NCBI GenBank assembly: GCA_025917655.1
Contig: CP084609.1
Location: 2,476,920-2,540,919, forward strand
DNA from: Chlorella sorokiniana
Lineage: Eukaryota; Chlorophyta; Trebouxiophyceae; Chlorellales; Chlorellaceae
DNA length: 64,000 bases
Direction: 5' to 3'
Shown: in pieces, positions 12,901 to 24,136 of the stretch
Numbering within the stretch: position 1 is the first letter of the stretch
Layout of the letters: each line of letters begins with the position of its first letter
Program-made: the position numbers and the translations under genes
The notes under the pieces: model-generated
What the model saw: the letters and a program-made list of their open reading frames with translations, nothing else
Told to the model about the DNA's origin: nothing
Databases searched by the model: none

Positions 12901-14394
12901 TGCCCTGACTGCTGAGTGCCGGCTGCGCTATCGCAGACCGTCCGCAGGCAGTGTGCTTGCCGGATGCCCCTTGTTGGAGCAGCTGCCGTTCTCTCGCGTT
13001 GTTCTTGGCAGCACTGGCTCTCACACACTCACACTATTCATGCATGGGAGACACACACATGCCCCCTGCTCTCCCAACCGCAGCTGGCTGGGCGAGCAGC
13101 GCGTGCTGGTGCTGGCACTAACTGCCAACGCTGTGCAGGAGCTGCTGCTGGCGGCGGCGGGCACAAAGGCCGTGGCGCTGGGTGCCATCGCACTGGGCTC
13201 CCTGAGTGCGCTGCGGCGCCGCTTCCTTTTGCCTCTGCTGCGCTCTGCTGCTGCTGCTGCCGCCGAATGGCTGGAGATGTGGCGTTCAGCTTGACACAGG
13301 AGCCGGGGGCGGCTGTAAGGGGTGTGCGCCATGCGGGGTCAGGGTGAAAGCAGGGTGGGGGCTAGGGTCAGGCTAGGGTTTCTCTGCAGCGGATGCTGAC
13401 GCTCACTGTACCCCCCCCCCCCCCCCACCCCACCCCCCGTCCCGACCGCCAGGCATGATGAGTTTTCCCACCATAAGCAGCATCAAGTCCAACAACGCGC
13501 AGGCAAGTGTGCTGCAGGGGCCTTGGAGGTCCCTGCTTATCATGGTGCCTGCGCCGCTGCTTGCAGCCTGCAGGACACAGAGCCCCCTGTGCACAGCTTC
13601 TAACATCCATTCGCTGTGCTTCCGTGTTTCACTTGGCAGGAGCACGAGCAGGGCGCGGTGCAGGGTGCGCTGTACGGCGCGCGGGCGCTGGCCTCCGGCA
13701 CCGGCCCGCTCCTCTTTGCCCTGCTCTTCTCCGCCTTCACCAAGACCGACTCGCCGCTGCCGTACTTCCCAGGTGCGGGCTGCTGTGAGGTGGCACGTCG
13801 TGGCTCCTGCAGAACCTGAAGCTCCTTTGTTGCCTCATTTGCCTCATGATTCCTGAGAGGCTGGAAGTTGACTTAGTGAACTGCCGCTCCTGCTCCGCTG
13901 CTTGAATGTGTCTGGCCGTATCTCGCTCTCCGCACTGTCCACATCCCTGCCTTTATGAGCTCCTCAGACGCGCTGTGGCCACCTTCTTTGTGGCCGTCAT
14001 TCCCCTGGAATGCAGGCGCGCCGTTTGTGTTTGGCTTTGGGCTCATGCTGCTGGCAATAGGTGTGGCCGCCACCATCCCCTCCAACGCGGGCGGCAGCGG
14101 CGGCAGCATAGAGGCAGCAGCAAGTGGCGGCGGCGGCAGCGGCGGAGGCGAGGGAGACGATATGGATGCGCTGCTGGGCAAGGCGTCTGCGCGAGCGGTG
14201 CAGCAACGCCTGTGCCTGGGGAGGCACCGCCGCCGGCTGGGGATGGAGCAGCTGCCGCCCCAGTGGATTTGCTTCCTGGGCACGGCAGAGGCGCCAGCAT
14301 GCGGCTGCGCGACTTGGAGAGCGGCAGCAGCGCGGCAGGCGGAGCAGACGAGGTGGCTGGCAAGTCGATGGAGCGCAGCCGCTTGTTGAATTAA
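9901..14394 (+). CDS. Major facilitator superfamily transporter, TetA/HIAT1-like
   Basis: Twelve-helix MFS carrier spread over more than ten exons. The first exon begins MPGHHQHSSGGD and enters helix 1 (AWRLFPLLLIYMSG). The hallmark loop 2-3 motif is seen as LLGHWSDLHGRKPFF (about 10950-11005). Helices follow in SSLSSVTPSLAFIADLLSPT (about 11655-11720), AIFVGPAVGAAISPLAATLC (about 12045-12105) and a central Arg/His-rich loop (ARLRHAQTRHQHQGGGG). The second half has LCMMLTGVVSEGLQDLLVQY, HLFMILGATGLLVQTLVLPA (about 12815-12870), MMSFPTISSIKSNNAQ (about 13455-13502), ARALASGTGPLLFALLFSAF and APFVFGFGLMLLAIGVA. This order matches tetracycline-efflux-like and hippocampus-abundant-transcript proteins; the substrate is unknown. 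The C-terminal tail is Gly/Ser-rich. Its last part is open in two frames, and I prefer the one ending MERSRLLN at 14394; the other stops at 14389. Confidence 0.8.
13411..13438. repeat. Intronic poly-C tract
   Basis: Sixteen consecutive C (13411-13426) are followed by ACCCC and C6. They sit in the pyrimidine-rich end of an intron of the MFS gene, just before the exon that starts MMSFPTIS. The length of such a run is unreliable in most sequencing data. Confidence 0.9.
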
Positions 14395-14978
14395 GTGGTT
14401 GGAAGAAATCTCAGGTTTCTGCAAAATTTTGGACATTTCATTCAATCATGTTGCAACGAACGGTTCGATCAATGATGTCAAATTCCTGCTCTGGTGGAAA
14501 GGGGTCATACGGGGTGCAACAACAACCAAGCTGTTGGCCTGTGTTGGCCTGTTGGAGCTGCAATGTGCCGCGCGATCTTGGTGCGGCGAGCCACAGCTGA
14601 GCGAGCCACAGCTTCGCACCCTGTGCTGATGTGGGACTGCACAGGGGCCCTACCCACAGAAGTTCAGAGGCATGTGCCGGGTCAAGTTGCAACGCAGTAA
14701 CTTGCCTCCAAGGCCATTGCAGCTAGGCCAAGTGTTGTACAGGGGTGGGCAGTGCTGCCCGCTGAGCGCGGCGGCTGCGCGCTGCGCCATCTGGGCTCCT
14801 CTGCAGGGCACCCCAACCTTGCGCTTCGCTGCACATCGGTATTGCGTGCTTTCAATCACGCCACGGCCCGTAGGGCCGCTGCCCAGGCCTTTGCCGCTCT
14901 CATCGCCCTTTGGGTGAAGTTGTCGCTACCGCCCAAGCAGTTCGAAACCACTGGGTTCCAGTGAAGAGTGTTTTAAGC
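14395..14978. other. Intergenic region upstream of the CWF19-like gene
   Basis: This spacer would hold the MFS 3' UTR and the CWF19-like promoter. It contains an imperfect direct repeat (GGCGAGCCACAGCTGAGCGA / GCGAGCCACAGCTTCGCA, about 14585-14618) and no supported exon. Confidence 0.4.
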
Positions 14979-17900
14979 ATGCTTTCGGGCATAAAGCTTG
15001 TGGACCGGTCGGACGCCGAACGCCTGGTGCGGGAGGAACGGCGGCGGCACAAGAAGGAGAAGAAAAAGAAACAGAAAAAGGTGGTGAATTTTCCATAACA
15101 GCCGCTAGCCCTGCAGGCGGCCAACCTGCCACTGTCGCTACCACTGGCGCCGCCGCCGCCGCGGTGTGTGCTGAGTTTCACAAGCGGGATGCATTTGCCA
15201 ACTCACAGGAGAAAAAGTCGAAGAAGAAGCAAGAATCCTCAGACAGTGGCGGCAGCAGCGACTCGGGCGGGAGGATCGGTGGCGGGCGGGGGCAGCGGCG
15301 CCGCGGCGGCCAGTGGGACGACCCCTCCTCCGGCAGCGACAGCGATGGCGGCGGCAGCGGCGGCGGCGATGCCGGTACTGGCGGCGGCGGCGTGCAGCGG
15401 GAGGATTGGATGACCAAGCCGATGGCCCGCCCCAAAACGGATGCGCAGCTGGCAGCGGAGGAAGAAGAGCGGCAGCGGCAGGAGGAGGAGGAGAAGCGGC
15501 GTGACCCTGACCGGCCGTTTGTGTCGGTGAGAGGGCGTGGGCCAGCACAGGGGGCAGATTGCTGCTTCCCGACACATGTGCGGCTGCAGAGGCTGCTAGA
15601 GGGGAGACGTCACGTGCTGTCAAGCTTCCGCACTTCACCCTGCTCTCCGGCTCCCTTCATGCCACAGGAGCGTGAGTTGAACCCCTACCTGCGCGATGGC
15701 GGCAGCGGAGTGCCTCCTGAGGCTGGCGATGCCGCCGCAGCGCGGGCCCGCCCTGCAGCGGGCGTGGGAGACGGCGGCGCCAGCTGGCGCCTCAAGGCGC
15801 TAAAGCGCGCGCAGCAGCAGGCGCAGCAGGAGGTGAGCGGCTTCAGGGCGCCGCCCAGCAGGCAATGCACGCGTCACATGCGCCACAAATCGCACGCTGA
15901 GATGGAGATCAGGCTGCGCAGTTCCTGCGGCGCTGTTGCGGCGCTGAAAGCCCGCTCGGCCATTGTTCTTGTCCACAGCTGCGTATGGGTGTGCGTTGTT
16001 CGTTCATGACTCTCCTGCCCTGCAGGGCAAGAAGCTGAATGAAGTGGTGTCTGAGCGCTGGGGCTCCCTGGCCCACCTCACGGCCAGCCTCACGCAGCGA
16101 CGGGCGGCTCATGGTGAGCATGGCTGGTGTCTAGTGCTCTGACTGCTCGCTGCACGGCAGCCTGCCGTGCGTTGAGCGCTTGGCTTGGCAGGCGTTCACC
16201 CCACGCCCTGGCTGGGCGTCCTCGGCTCAACGCCGTGTGCTTGGCCCCCGCAGCCAACGCACACCTGCACTCTGCGCGGGACCGCCGAGCCTCCGACCCC
16301 GATTATGAGGCGCGGCAGGCGGAGCGGCGGCGCATGCGGGAGGGGGCCCAGGGGGAGCAGGGCGAGGGCGGCGACGAGGCGCAGCGCCGCGGCGAGAAGG
16401 CCAGCTACCTGGCAGGTGGGGGCCGCCGGGGCCTTGCTTGCTGTGCGGGTTTTGGTTGAGTGTCATGTGCCGCGTGGTACACGCGCAAGGTTAACGGTTT
16501 GCCAGCTTCATGCTGGCTCCTCTGGCTTCTGCTGCCCCAGCTGCAAGCTGTCGTCTGCCGATCCGACCACATGCAGAGATGCGGAGCGGGCGCAGCCAGA
16601 TGCAGCGGCCGCGGGAGGGCGACAGCCTATCGTGGCGCCGCGGCGGCGAGCGGGAGCGGCGGCGTGACGACGGCGGCAGCGGCGGCGACCGCCGCCGCGA
16701 GGACGAGCGCGGTCCGCGGCGTGGGGAGGGTCAGCTCGAGGGAAGGGGCCAGGAGCGGGAGCGGGAGCAGCACAGGGGGACCGCCCGCGGGAGGCTGAGG
16801 GGCGGCGGGACGCCGGCGAGCGGCGGGGCGGGCAGCAGCGCCCGCCGCGCAACCCCTGGGGCGGGGCGGCGACGCCGAGGCCCTCCAGGCCGCCGCCGCC
16901 GAGCTCAACCAGTTCGCTGCGGACGGCTCCTTCTTGGACCAGTTCCAAAAGCAGGCCGGTGCCGCGGCAGGGGGAGGGGACGGCGAGGAGCGGCCGGCGG
17001 CAGGGGCCGAGGTGCAGCCATCAGCCTCCAGCGGCGGCGACAGCGAGAACGAGCGGCAGCAGGCAGCGGGGAGCGGCGCCCAGACATGGCGGCTGCCATG
17101 GCGGCGGAGCGTGCCAGCCTGGCGGCCCGGCCGGCGGCGGCGGCGGCTGCAGCGCCCGGCCCAGGCAGCAGGAGCGGTGGCGAGGGGCCGCGGGGCGGTG
17201 GAGGCGGCGCTGGCTCCCGCAGCGGCGGGGGGGAACTTGTCGGCGGCTGCCATGCTGCGGGCGCGGTTGACCAAGAAAGCCCCCGAGCCCGAAGGTAAGC
17301 TGCTGCTTTCATCAGCTGCGCTTCATCTGCTGCGCTTTCCCGCCGTGGCTCCCGACAGTCGCCGCCAGCCACAATTTTTGCCTCCGTTGAAGTCGCCACC
17401 CGCATCACGCCTGCTCATTGGCCCTTGGCTGCTCCCTCCGGCGCCTCTCCTCATGCCCCTCTCTCTGCCTGGTCTCTCCCTGTGCAGCCGCTCCAGAGCG
17501 GGAAACCGTTGTGCTTCCGCTGGTGGATGCCAGGGGCGGGCGGTGCCTGGAGCTTTTGGCCGCGACGAGGCGGGGGCTGGGTTGCCAGACGGAGGTGGGG
17601 CCTCCTACCTCGTGGAGGGGGTGCTAGCAGCTGAAAGGCAGCATTGCGTGTTGGGTGATGGTGGCGTGGTATGGCAGCTTCTGGACCCGCGCGGCTGACC
17701 CGCCGCCACCCCACCGCCACCCATGCCCTTAGGCTACGATCAAATTGGCAGCCAGCCACATGCACACGGTCTACGTGCTGCACCTTTGTCGGTCTGCCTG
17801 CAGGGCGCAAGCAGAAGCGGGTTCAGCGGTATGAGGGCGGCGAGCGGGCCAAGTACTTTGCGGACGACGACGAGACAGACCTGCAGGTGGGGGCCCCGCA

Positions 17901-20681
17901 CAGGGCTCACTACAAAGCAAGGGTGGTGGCGTGGGCGGCGGTGCTGTTGCGCTGCGCGGCAGCGCAGGCCTTTTTATATGAGCCGCGCACATGGAAGCAG
18001 AGGGTGGTGCCCAGCTGGAGGCCGGGATGTTGGCTGCCGCCTGGGCTACAGCTTGGATGTTAGTGTTCCCTCTTTCGGGAGTTCGTTGTGACAGGGCGGG
18101 CACCTGTAATTCTTCGCCCCACCCCATCCAACCCCCCCCTCTCCCCACAGTCCCTGATGAAGCGCACCAAGCACGGCGACGAAGGGGACATCGACCGGCG
18201 CCTGGCGGCGGGCATCATGCGATCGCAGCGGTACAAGGAGGCCGACCACGACGCGGGTATGTACTGCGTTGGTGGGAGTAGCAAACTGGGTTATGGTGGA
18301 TTGTGTGTAGGTCACAGCTGGTGGGTGACAGGCGAGCAGTTGCATGGCTTGCAGCTCAGGCAGGCGGCAAGCGCCGCACTTTGCGCGGTGCAGGGCCAGT
18401 CGCCTGGCCTGTGCCGTGGAGGCCAGTGCGCCTCTGGAACCCCTGCTGCAATGGTCTGCGCATTCCACCCTGTCAGCACTCCCCATTCACCGTTGCCCAT
18501 GTACCTCCCTATCTGCACCGCAGATGCGGAGTACGATCACGACGCGGGGCTGGAAATGCTGGACAGCCGCAAGCGGGGCAAGAGCCGGGAGGGGCAGGCG
18601 GCACGGGAGAAGCAGCGCCAGATCAGGGAGTACAAGCGGTTCACCTCTGCCGTGGTGGGTTGGCCGCTGGCGGCCGCCGCAGGCAGCTGTGCCGCAGCCG
18701 CCGTGGCTGTGTTGGGTGCTCACTGCTGTTCACAGCAGGTGGAGCCGTGTGCAAGCCAGGCCCCTGTGCCGGCTGCCTCACCGTTCACATCAAGTGGCAA
18801 GTCTGCAAGCCTGCCTGCGTTGCTGCACTTCCTCACCCGCGCAGGACCAGTGCCGCCTGTGCTTCGCCTCCGCCGCCCGCCCCCGCCACCTGGCCATCGC
18901 CATCGGCCAGTCGTCCTACCTTGCGCTGCCGGCGCGGGGGCCTCGTGCCCGGTCACTGCGTCATTGTGCCCGCCGAGCACGTGGCCTCCACTCGGCAGGT
19001 GGACGAGCAGGTGCGTGTGAGCGTATACATCAGCACAGTGAAGGAGGGTAAACAGAGTGGGGTTGCTTGTTTGTACAGCCCCATCCTCGCATCGTTGTTG
19101 TCGTGGTGGGCATCAGCATGCCAAGGACAGGCCAGCGTGGGCTTTACAATGATAGCCGAGCGCGCAGGCAGTGTTGCACCTCGTGAAGCCCCTGCTGCCG
19201 CATGCGCAGGTGTGGAGCGAGCTGCGCAACTTCAAGAAGTGCCTCATACAGATGTTCATGAAGCAGGTTGGGACAAGGCGGGGGATCAGCGCGCACGTTG
19301 CGTGAGGCTGAGGCTGCTGCCGCCCGGCCGCCGCCCCCCGCGCTTCCTCTGTGCAACTCCCTGCCAGAGGAGCAAGGAAGCCCTGTACTCTCACGGTGCG
19401 CCACCTCAACTAGTGCCTGCACTGTTTCCTTTCCACCAAGCAGGGCCAGGAGGTCATCTTCTTCGAGACCGCGCTGCGCCTGGGCGAGATGCGCAGCCAC
19501 GCGGTTGTGGAAGCGGTGCCTGTGCCCCCAGCAGGTGTGTGCATGGCGGCGGTAGTGTTTGTTGTTGTTCAGTATGCGCCTGTAGGGGGTGCTGTCGATG
19601 CGGCCAGATTGCAGCCTGGTGGTCGACTGACTCTAACTCCTGCGTAGCGCTTGGCTGCCCCCTGCTTCATTCGCTCGAATCCCTCAGCAAAAACCCTCGC
19701 CCACTGCAGTGGCGGCACGCGCCCCATGTTCTTCAAGAAGGCGGTTGACGATGCCACCAGCGAGTGGGCGCAGCACCACGCCAAGCGCTTCATCGACACC
19801 AAGGCCAAGGTGGGTTGGTGGGGTGTTGGGATGGTGTGTGTGAGTGGGTGGGCAGGGCGCCTCATGGTGCGCTGCAGGGGAGTGGCCCCTGTGTGTCACA
19901 GGCGGGGCATGCATGCATGGCACTCCTCTCACCAAGCTGCAGGCGGGGGCTGCTGGCTCCACCAGCTGTATTGAACCTGTCGTCAGCCCCAACCTGCCCT
20001 TGCAACTCTGCACCAAGCCTGCCTGCTTGCCCCGCTGACCTGCCAACCTGCCGCCCCATGCTCCGCCTCCCCCTCCCCAGCAGGGCCTGCGCGGCTCCAT
20101 CCCCCCCAACTTCCCCTACCTCCACGTCGAGTTTGGCATCGCCGACGGCTTTGTGCACCCCGTGGACGACGAGCAGCGCTTCGACCCCGCCCTCGCCCGC
20201 TCCGTCATGATTGGTGGGCGCCGCAGCGGGTGGGGGCTGTGGTGGGGGGCTTGCGGCGTGGCCCCGCCTAAGGAGGGCAGGGGGTGTTGCGGGCTGGGAG
20301 TGCTGGCCGGCCTGTGGGTTTCTGCCCACCCACCCAGCGGTGGAGCTGGCAGCAGGGGTCGCTGCTGCTGCGCTGCCGGACTGGAAGGGGTTTCAGGAGC
20401 CTGCGGGGAAGCTGGGGCTGCGATGGCTGGTGCCTGGCAGCAGATGCCGCATGCCCTCCTAGCATTTGCAGGGCTTACCCGCTCAGCACTCTTGCCGCCT
20501 GGTTGAGTGCTGATGCGCATCCTGCCCCGGCCCCTCCTCGGCCGCTGCAGGCCTGCTGAGCCTGCCCCAGGAGGACATGCACCGCCGGGCACGACAGGAG
20601 AACCCCGCCATCCAGCAGCAGTGGGCAGAAGACTTCCGCCGCCAGTTTGACGAGTTTGATTGGACCAGGATGCTGATATAG
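14979..20681 (+). CDS. CWF19-like (CwfJ domain) pre-mRNA splicing factor, full-length copy
   Basis: CWF19/CwfJ proteins (human CWF19L2, yeast Drn1) act with the late spliceosome and lariat debranching. ATG 14979 gives MLSGIKLVDRSDAERLVREE, then a Lys-rich stretch. An acidic, Gly/Ser-rich exon (15210-15525) contains EDWMTKPMARPKTDAQLAAE. Next: SWRLKALKRAQQQAQQ (about 15780-15830) and GKKLNEVVSERWGSLAHLTA (about 16024-16085), both typical of the family. An Arg/Glu/Asp-rich region follows (16570-16800), then NQFAADGSFLDQFQKQ (about 16905-16955) and AAAMLRARLTKKAPEPE (about 17245-17295). The conserved half starts at 17804: GGERAKYFADDDETDLQ, LMKRTKHGDEGDIDRRLAAG, DQCRLCFASAARPRHLAIAI (CwfJ N-terminal zinc-type Cys motif), PGHCVIVPAEHVAS (HIT-like strand), GQEVIFFETALRLGEM, MFFKKAVDDATSEW and a last exon ending at TAG 20679-20681. 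A frame break lies at the G run near 18935. Confidence 0.85.
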
Positions 20682-20838
20682 ACTCGCTTGCGGGCGTGGC
20701 GATGCGGGTGCTGTGCGCTGCGCGGCCGCTTGTCTGCCAGCTTTGAGCTCATCAATACAGAAACATAAAACAAAATCCAGCTCCCTCGGTTTAAGGCGCG
20801 GAAACCTGGCATGGATGGGTAACTACCGGTCTTGACGA
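17738..20838 (+). repeat. Segmental duplication, copy 1 (within the full-length CWF19-like gene)
   Basis: This ~3.1-kb block, from just before the exon at 17804 to about 150 bases past the stop codon, is repeated in the same orientation at 24137-27312, introns included. Left edge: the shared string GGCAGCCAGCCAC. Right edge: similarity fades after the shared ACAGAAACATAAA and the following GGTTTAA. Confidence 0.9.
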
Positions 20839-21098
20839 CGCTGCACTGGGGGAGCTTCGAGAAGGTCGGAGCCTTACAACAGCGCTGCACAGTGGTGGGC
20901 TCAACAGAGCACCAGAGTTGCTAGTAAGGCAAACCAGAATGAACTTGAAGCAGGCCATGGGAAAAAGAAAATCGGCAGTGCACAGCGCAAGTCCGACACA
21001 AAAGTACAGCTGGGAAGCAGGTCAGCAGGAATGAATCGAGCGCCATAAATCTGTGCAGTGCCGCGTGTGCCTCCCAGCTATCCTGCTGCCCTGCAGGT
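20682..21098. other. Convergent 3' intergenic region
   Basis: Spacer between the stop codons of the CWF19-like gene and the GNAT gene. The first ~155 bases belong to the duplicated block; the rest has no supported gene. Confidence 0.5.
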
Positions 21099-22087
21099 CT
21101 ACTGCTGCCGTGGTGAGCCTGTGGGCGATGTCTTGGGTGACACTGCAAACGTGAAAGCAAAGAACTCCTTCCCGCATTCCAGCTGGCCCAGCTTCCATTT
21201 GTTGTCTCGCATCTCTGCTTGCAAGATTTGGTTGACTTCGGTGTGGTCCACAAAGAACTGGGTGTCAATCAGGCACCTGCAACAAGCAAGGCGCGCACAT
21301 GGGCAAGCGATTGGGGTACAAGCATTTGTTTGTACAGAACCAATCAAATCAGAGATCCTGTGCGCTTGCGCTGCTGTGTGCGTACCTGCCCTCCTCAAAG
21401 CACAGGGTCTTGCCCTGCACATATGGGATGGTGCAGCAAGCCACAATCTCGTGCGCAGCCTGCTCGATGGTGGCACGGTCGCAGCTGCGCTCCGTCGCGC
21501 GCTCCAATGCCCGCACAGCGTATGGGTGGGATGTGACAAGGCCAGCCGCGTAGTAATGCTCCACAGCCCACGCCAACCTGCACAGCTTCTTGGCCACCCC
21601 GCGCTTTCGGTAGTCTGAGTGCACTACCAGCTGGGTGACCCATGAGACTTTGCCCTGCACAAACACGCACATGTACAATGCATGCATGATGTGTGTCAGC
21701 ATAAGGAGCAGCCACCCAGCCGTGTTGCAGATGCATGGCGTGTGTCGGTACAGGATGTAGCCAGCCAGCCCTGTTGCGCGGCCAAGCCAAGCACCCACCC
21801 ACCTTGCCAGGAACATCAAATCTGGACACGAAGGCGTGGCCCACCACCAGCTCTCCAGCAGTAGCCCGAATGAGAGAACAGGTCTGCTCATCATACAAGT
21901 ATTCTGCTCGCAGCCTGCTTGCTGATGTGCGTACTCTGTCGCCTGGTTTCAGCCCATGAGGGTTTTCTGCCCAGGTACCATAATGGTTGGAGAAGAGCTG
22001 TGCATGGTCCTTCAGGTCGGCATCTAAAACAGCCGAGGGTGGCAGCTCTGCGTATGCTACGCGCGCATCGGCCATCACTGCGCTCAT
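21099..22087 (-). CDS. GNAT-family N-acetyltransferase-like protein
   Basis: Three-exon minus-strand gene. Exon 1 (22087 to about 21803) starts MSAVMADARVAYAELPPSAV and contains ELVVGHAFVSRFDVPGK. Exon 2 (about 21654-21386) reads KVSWVTQLVVHSDYRKRGVA. This is the acetyl-CoA-binding motif A of GNAT enzymes (hydrophobic strand, then R-x-x-G-x-A), followed by a Cys/Ala-rich helical part with TSHPYAVRALERAT. Exon 3 (about 21276-21099) reads DTQFFVDHTEVNQILQAEMR and ends QLECGKEFFAFTFAVSP plus a short tail. Introns have clean GTGGGT and GTACGC donors and CAG acceptors, and the frame stays open throughout. Substrate unknown: it is not a ribosomal-protein or aminoglycoside acetyltransferase that I can identify. 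The length of about 250 residues suits a single GNAT domain with extensions. It is divergent from the hydrolase remnant, with ~210 bases between starts. Confidence 0.7.
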
Positions 22088-22297
22088 CGGAAAGGCGTTT
22101 GGGTTTCGTTCTGCAATGCTTGCAGCTGGTTTTGGTCGCGAAGCCAGGCTTGCTTAGTGCAGAACGCTGTGTATGATAGCAGTACGAGGCCTGTACATGG
22201 ACTCGCGTCGCTGTGTGGGCCTCTCACGCACTGATTGCATCGGCTGACCAGCTTTTTCCCGATTATAGGCCTTGACATCACCCTGGCGACCTTGGCG

Positions 22298-23997
22298 ATG
22301 GAGACCGGTGAATGGCGAGCACGGCAGCACAAGCAGTGCAAGAAGATGCACCAAGTCCAGTTGGTAAGGTGTCACCTGGTTAAGGGTGTCACCGGGTTGG
22401 TGTGGTGCCACCTGGTGTGCTTTGCGCGCCGCCGGTCGCCTGCCTGCCTCAGCATCTTTCTGGCTCACAGGTGGCCACGGCTGCGCTGGCGGCAGACTTC
22501 TCATGCTGAAGGCGTGCACACTGAACGGAATGCTGTCACGCTCTTATGAGCAGCAGGATGTCAAGGTAAGCCCGCCTGCGCTGCCGGCGAGTGCAGTCGC
22601 CGCTCAACCTCACGCTCAGCACAAACTGCGGCCCTCAACCTGTAGTTGGGCCCCGGCAAACAGGATTTCATCCACACCGTCACTGGTGCCAACCCACCGG
22701 TGATGCCCGTGTTTGTCGCTGGTAGGCGTGCAATTGTTGGGCAGACTGCACGTCGTCGCTTGCTGGTGTAGGCGCGCTCCTCTCACGTGCGTGCCTGCAC
22801 TGCAGTGCCAGGCTACGGCAGCTCCTCCTTTTTGTTCAAGCTGTTCGACGGGCTGTCCGCAGCCTTCAGGCTGCATGCCGTGGATCTGCTTGGCACGGGG
22901 CTGTCGGGTGAGGCCCGCCCAGGTGCTGCATCGACCGACTGCACGCCGCCTGCCCCTGGCCAGCTGGCTCGTGCTGGAGGCTTGCGTCCAAGCCTGGTCA
23001 GCATGTGCTCCCCCTGATGCCGCACGTGTGCTGCTGCAGGCCGGCCGCCGTTTCGGGTGCGCAGCACCGGGAGGCAGAGGAGTTCTTTGTGTCGTCTCTA
23101 GATGCGTGGCGGCGGGAGCAGGGGCTGGACAGGATAACCCTTATGGGCCACTCTCTCGGGGCTACATAAGTGGTGAGCCGCGCTGGCTGGGCCTTGCCGC
23201 CGCGCCTGCACCTCACGCACGCTTGCCCCCTGGCATGCCCTGCAGCCTGGTACGCCATGCGCCACCCGCAGCATGTCCAGCACCTCATTCTCATGTGCCC
23301 TGCGGGGGTGGGGCGCAAGCCCGCAGACTGGCAGCCGCCCTCCTTGCTGCGTGACCCCTGGACCCTCCGCGGGCAGCTGTTCTGGTGGGTGCCTGGCTGC
23401 CTGCACAGAGTCGGGGGTGGTGGGTCCTGGAGCTCAACCTGAAGAGCCTTCGCTAAGACAGCCTTGTGTCAGCAGTCCTTTCAGCACCCCTGCCCGCCAC
23501 CCACCAAGCGCAGGCTGTCCACTCGGCTGTGGATCTGTGGTGCAAACCCCAGCACCGTCATCCGCTGCATGGGCCCTTGGGGCCCTGGCCTCACCTCCAA
23601 GTACCGTCGCGCGCGCTTCACGCGGCAGCAGCAGCTGAGCGAGGCTGAGTTGGCGGTGTTTGAGCAGGTGGGGCGATGCGAGATGCTGGGGTGGAGGGGC
23701 CTGTGACGGTTGGGTGAAGGCAGGCTGGGGTCCCCGAGGGCTGAGGTTTGAGGGCTGGGGAGTGGGGGTGGGGGCGTGGCCACACAGGCGGCTTGTGGCG
23801 TTGGCCTGTTCTTGGCTGGATAAGTATCTCATCGCAGAATCTTGTCCTCGCTGCTGCCCCCACCAATGTCACTACCACAATGTGGCCGCCCCGGCAGGGG
23901 CGAGTTTGCGCTGCGCCACATCCTGGCGCCGTTTGCCTGGCCACGGGCCCCGCTGAAAGGCGCATGCAGCAGCTGGAGGTGCCCATCATCTTCATCT
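22298..23997 (+). pseudogene. ABHD5/CGI-58-like alpha/beta hydrolase, truncated at the 3' end
   Basis: ABHD4/5-type acyltransferase/lipase relative. Exons in order: METGEWRARQHKQCKKMHQV (22298), KACTLNGMLSRSYEQQDVK (about 22510-22565), LGPGKQDFIHTVTGANPP (about 22647), PGYGSSSFLFKLFDGLS then AFRLHAVDLLGTGLSG (about 22805-22910), EAEEFFVSSLDAWRREQGLD (about 23070-23130) and the nucleophile elbow MGHSLG at about 23143-23160. Then come YAMRHPQHVQHLILMCPAGV (about 23253-23315), GPWGPGLTSKYRRARF (about 23575-23620) and FALRHILAPFAWPRAPL with LEVPIIFI (23900-23996). The last exon ends at a proper GTGAGT donor (TA|gtgagt at 23997/23998). No following exon with the expected GxxDWM block and catalytic His exists before the duplicated CWF19 block begins at 24137. 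At least three single-base frame breaks lie at G runs (near 23070, 23156, 23900). These could be sequence errors, but the 3' loss is structural. Confidence 0.6.
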
Positions 23998-24136
23998 AGT
24001 GAGTGGGTTGCATGCATTAAGAGAAAATGACGGCGGATCTCGATGCACTGCGGACTGCAACCCTGAGCAAGAGTCCAGAGCTGCCCACCCCGCCCCACCC
24101 CTGCCCTCACGCGCAACACTTGCACGTGTGCGTTCA

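Noticed and set aside
19670-19690. TTCGNTCGAATCC string resembling a tRNA T-arm
   Set aside because: It lies in the coding exon of the CWF19-like gene (and its copy) and has no acceptor or anticodon stem around it.
23994-23998. Apparent in-frame stop (TAG) ending the ABHD5-like exon after FI
   Set aside because: The sequence TA|GTGAGT is a good splice donor, so the TAG is an exon/intron junction rather than a nonsense mutation.
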